A DNA stretch of 40,173 nt from the NCBI GenBank assembly GCA_017962965.1, contig JAGCUI010000007.1, forward strand, positions 1 to 40,173, written 5' to 3'. Positions 39,434 through 40,173 of this stretch are shown here, one piece after another (within the stretch, counting starts at the first letter, position 1; each line of letters begins with the position of its first letter). The DNA comes from Treponema sp. (GTDB lineage: Bacteria > Spirochaetota > Spirochaetia > Treponematales > Treponemataceae). The notes under the pieces are model-generated. The model had not been told where the DNA came from and searched no databases. It saw only the letters and a program-made list of their open reading frames with translations. The position numbers and the translations under genes are program-made.

Positions 39434-40173
39434 AACAAATTCCCAAATCCCGGGCTGTGAGTAAAACAGGATCATCTTGGGGTATTGCTTTTACAACACC
39501 AGCTGATTCACTCAATAAAGTTCCCGTAATTTTTCCACCCTTTACTGCTACTAATTTTCCAAAATCTTTTTTATATAAAAAGTCTGCCGCTGCAGCACCA
39601 ATTCTTGTTGCAAGATTGATGTCATAAGGACAAGGATTTTCACCTCTCTGAAGATATCCGATTACCGAAGTACGTGTTTCAAGCCCGGTTTCTTCTTCAA
39701 GCTCCTTTGCAACCCTAAAGCCTACAGATTGAACCATCGCTTCACGAGCTTTTTTAAACTCTTTTTTGCCAAGCTTTGCTTCTTCAAGGTTGATAGCACC
39801 TTCGGAACAGGCAATTATTGAATAATCGTGCCCCTGAGTTTTTCGTGCTTTAATGAATTTTCCAAGCTTTTTAATGTCATATGGAATTTCAGGTAAAAGA
39901 ATTGCATCTGCATTGGCTGCAAGACCGGCGTACAAACCAAGCCATCCAACCTTATGTCCCATAATTTCTACTACCATCACTCTGTGATGACTTTTTGCAG
40001 TAGTTCTGATGGCTTCTATTCCGTTTTTTGCAACCTGAATGGCTGTCTGAAATCCAAAAGATTCGTCTGTTCCAACAATATCATTATCAATTGTTTTTGG
40101 AAGACCAATTACATTAAAGCCTGCTTCATATAATAAAGACGCTGTTGTGTTTGTGCCGTTTCCGCCAAGACAT
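39423..40173 (-). CDS. 6-phosphofructokinase (5' end beyond the window)
   Basis: The frame is open to the window edge, so the N-terminus is missing. About 249 residues are visible. It phosphorylates fructose 6-phosphate in glycolysis. The donor-site motif is GGNGT (E. coli ATP enzyme GGDGS; pyrophosphate enzymes usually GGDD). The catalytic loop is PKTIDND, with Lys where the ATP enzyme has Gly. The substrate-binding VVEIMGHKVGWL follows, then ACSEGAINL. Gly at the first signature and Lys at the second are a mixed donor signature, so ATP versus PPi use is uncertain. Its 3' end overlaps the next gene by 11 bases, implying co-expression. Confidence 0.9.
   Translation of the reverse strand, partial: CLGGNGTNTTASLLYEAGFNVIGLPKTIDNDIVGTDESFGFQTAIQVAKNGIEAIRTTAKSHHRVMVVEIMGHKVGWLGLYAGLAANADAILLPEIPYDIKKLGKFIKARKTQGHDYSIIACSEGAINLEEAKLGKKEFKKAREAMVQSVGFRVAKELEEETGLETRTSVIGYLQRGENPCPYDINLATRIGAAAADFLYKKDFGKLVAVKGGKITGTLLSESAGVVKAIPQDDPVLLTARDLGICFGD

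Noticed and set aside
1-40173. CRISPR arrays, tRNA or rRNA genes, phage or toxin-antitoxin loci
   Set aside because: I looked in the intergenic gaps on both strands and saw no direct-repeat array, cloverleaf-like segment or small gene pair of this type.

Overview
The window looks like chromosome of a host-associated, Treponema-like spirochaete. The evidence is AT-rich coding DNA, a flgM gene behind a consensus sigma-28 (FliA) promoter, lipoproteins with spirochaete-style signal peptides, and proteins that I recognise from memory as resembling treponemal ones. No database search was possible. Genes are densely packed in short operons on both strands. There is no gene-free stretch over 300 bases, and I saw no rRNA, tRNA or CRISPR array.

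Layout. Bases 1-130 hold the 3' end of an IS30-type transposase and a terminator. 130-1910 (-) is dusB plus a TatD-family nuclease. 2089-5050 (+) is a cell-shape/regulatory cluster: M23 peptidase, bactofilin, a YaaR-family gene broken by an in-frame TAG, and a RicT/YaaT (PSP1) protein. A divergent methyltransferase, proS and an unknown secreted protein follow on + to 8827. 8839-9635 (-) is a frameshifted GerMN-domain gene. 9655-11992 (-) is nfnAB, the electron-bifurcating transhydrogenase. 12096-15843 (-) encodes a predicted outer-membrane barrel and a large lipoprotein. Then come tex, an atypical PilZ-like protein and a dicarboxylate/amino-acid symporter (-). 20726-25287 (+) carries an unknown conserved protein, MgtC/SapB, rsmI, flgM, a degenerate iron-ADH-like protein and a TrmH-type methyltransferase. 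25284-30346 (-) has an ATPase-HDOD fusion, trkH, trkA and an ECF S component. 30398-32616 (-) pairs a TIGR02757 protein with a DUF1846 protein. 32706-33813 (+) has an FMN_bind-like protein and queH. 33810-40173 (-) has a PyrK-PyrD fusion, a CotH-type kinase, pyrF, an FMN-dependent alpha-hydroxy-acid dehydrogenase-like protein and a 6-phosphofructokinase cut by the window edge.

The least expected pattern is regulatory. At least eight transcription-unit-leading genes, on both strands, have a clean -10 box (TATAAT or TATACT) ending only 6-7 nt before the start codon and no Shine-Dalgarno sequence. Their mRNAs should therefore be leaderless. Other genes have good Shine-Dalgarno sequences, several of them placing initiation at TTG codons that naive start calling misses. 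Two or three sigma-28-type promoters add a motility-linked layer. Two genes (YaaR, GerMN) are interrupted and need read-level checking. Other points of interest are the PyrK-PyrD fusion, an ADH-fold protein without metal ligands, a GHKL-ATPase/HDOD fusion, an envelope lipoprotein/barrel pair whose promoter is framed by an 11-bp inverted repeat, and a PFK with mixed phosphoryl-donor signature residues.
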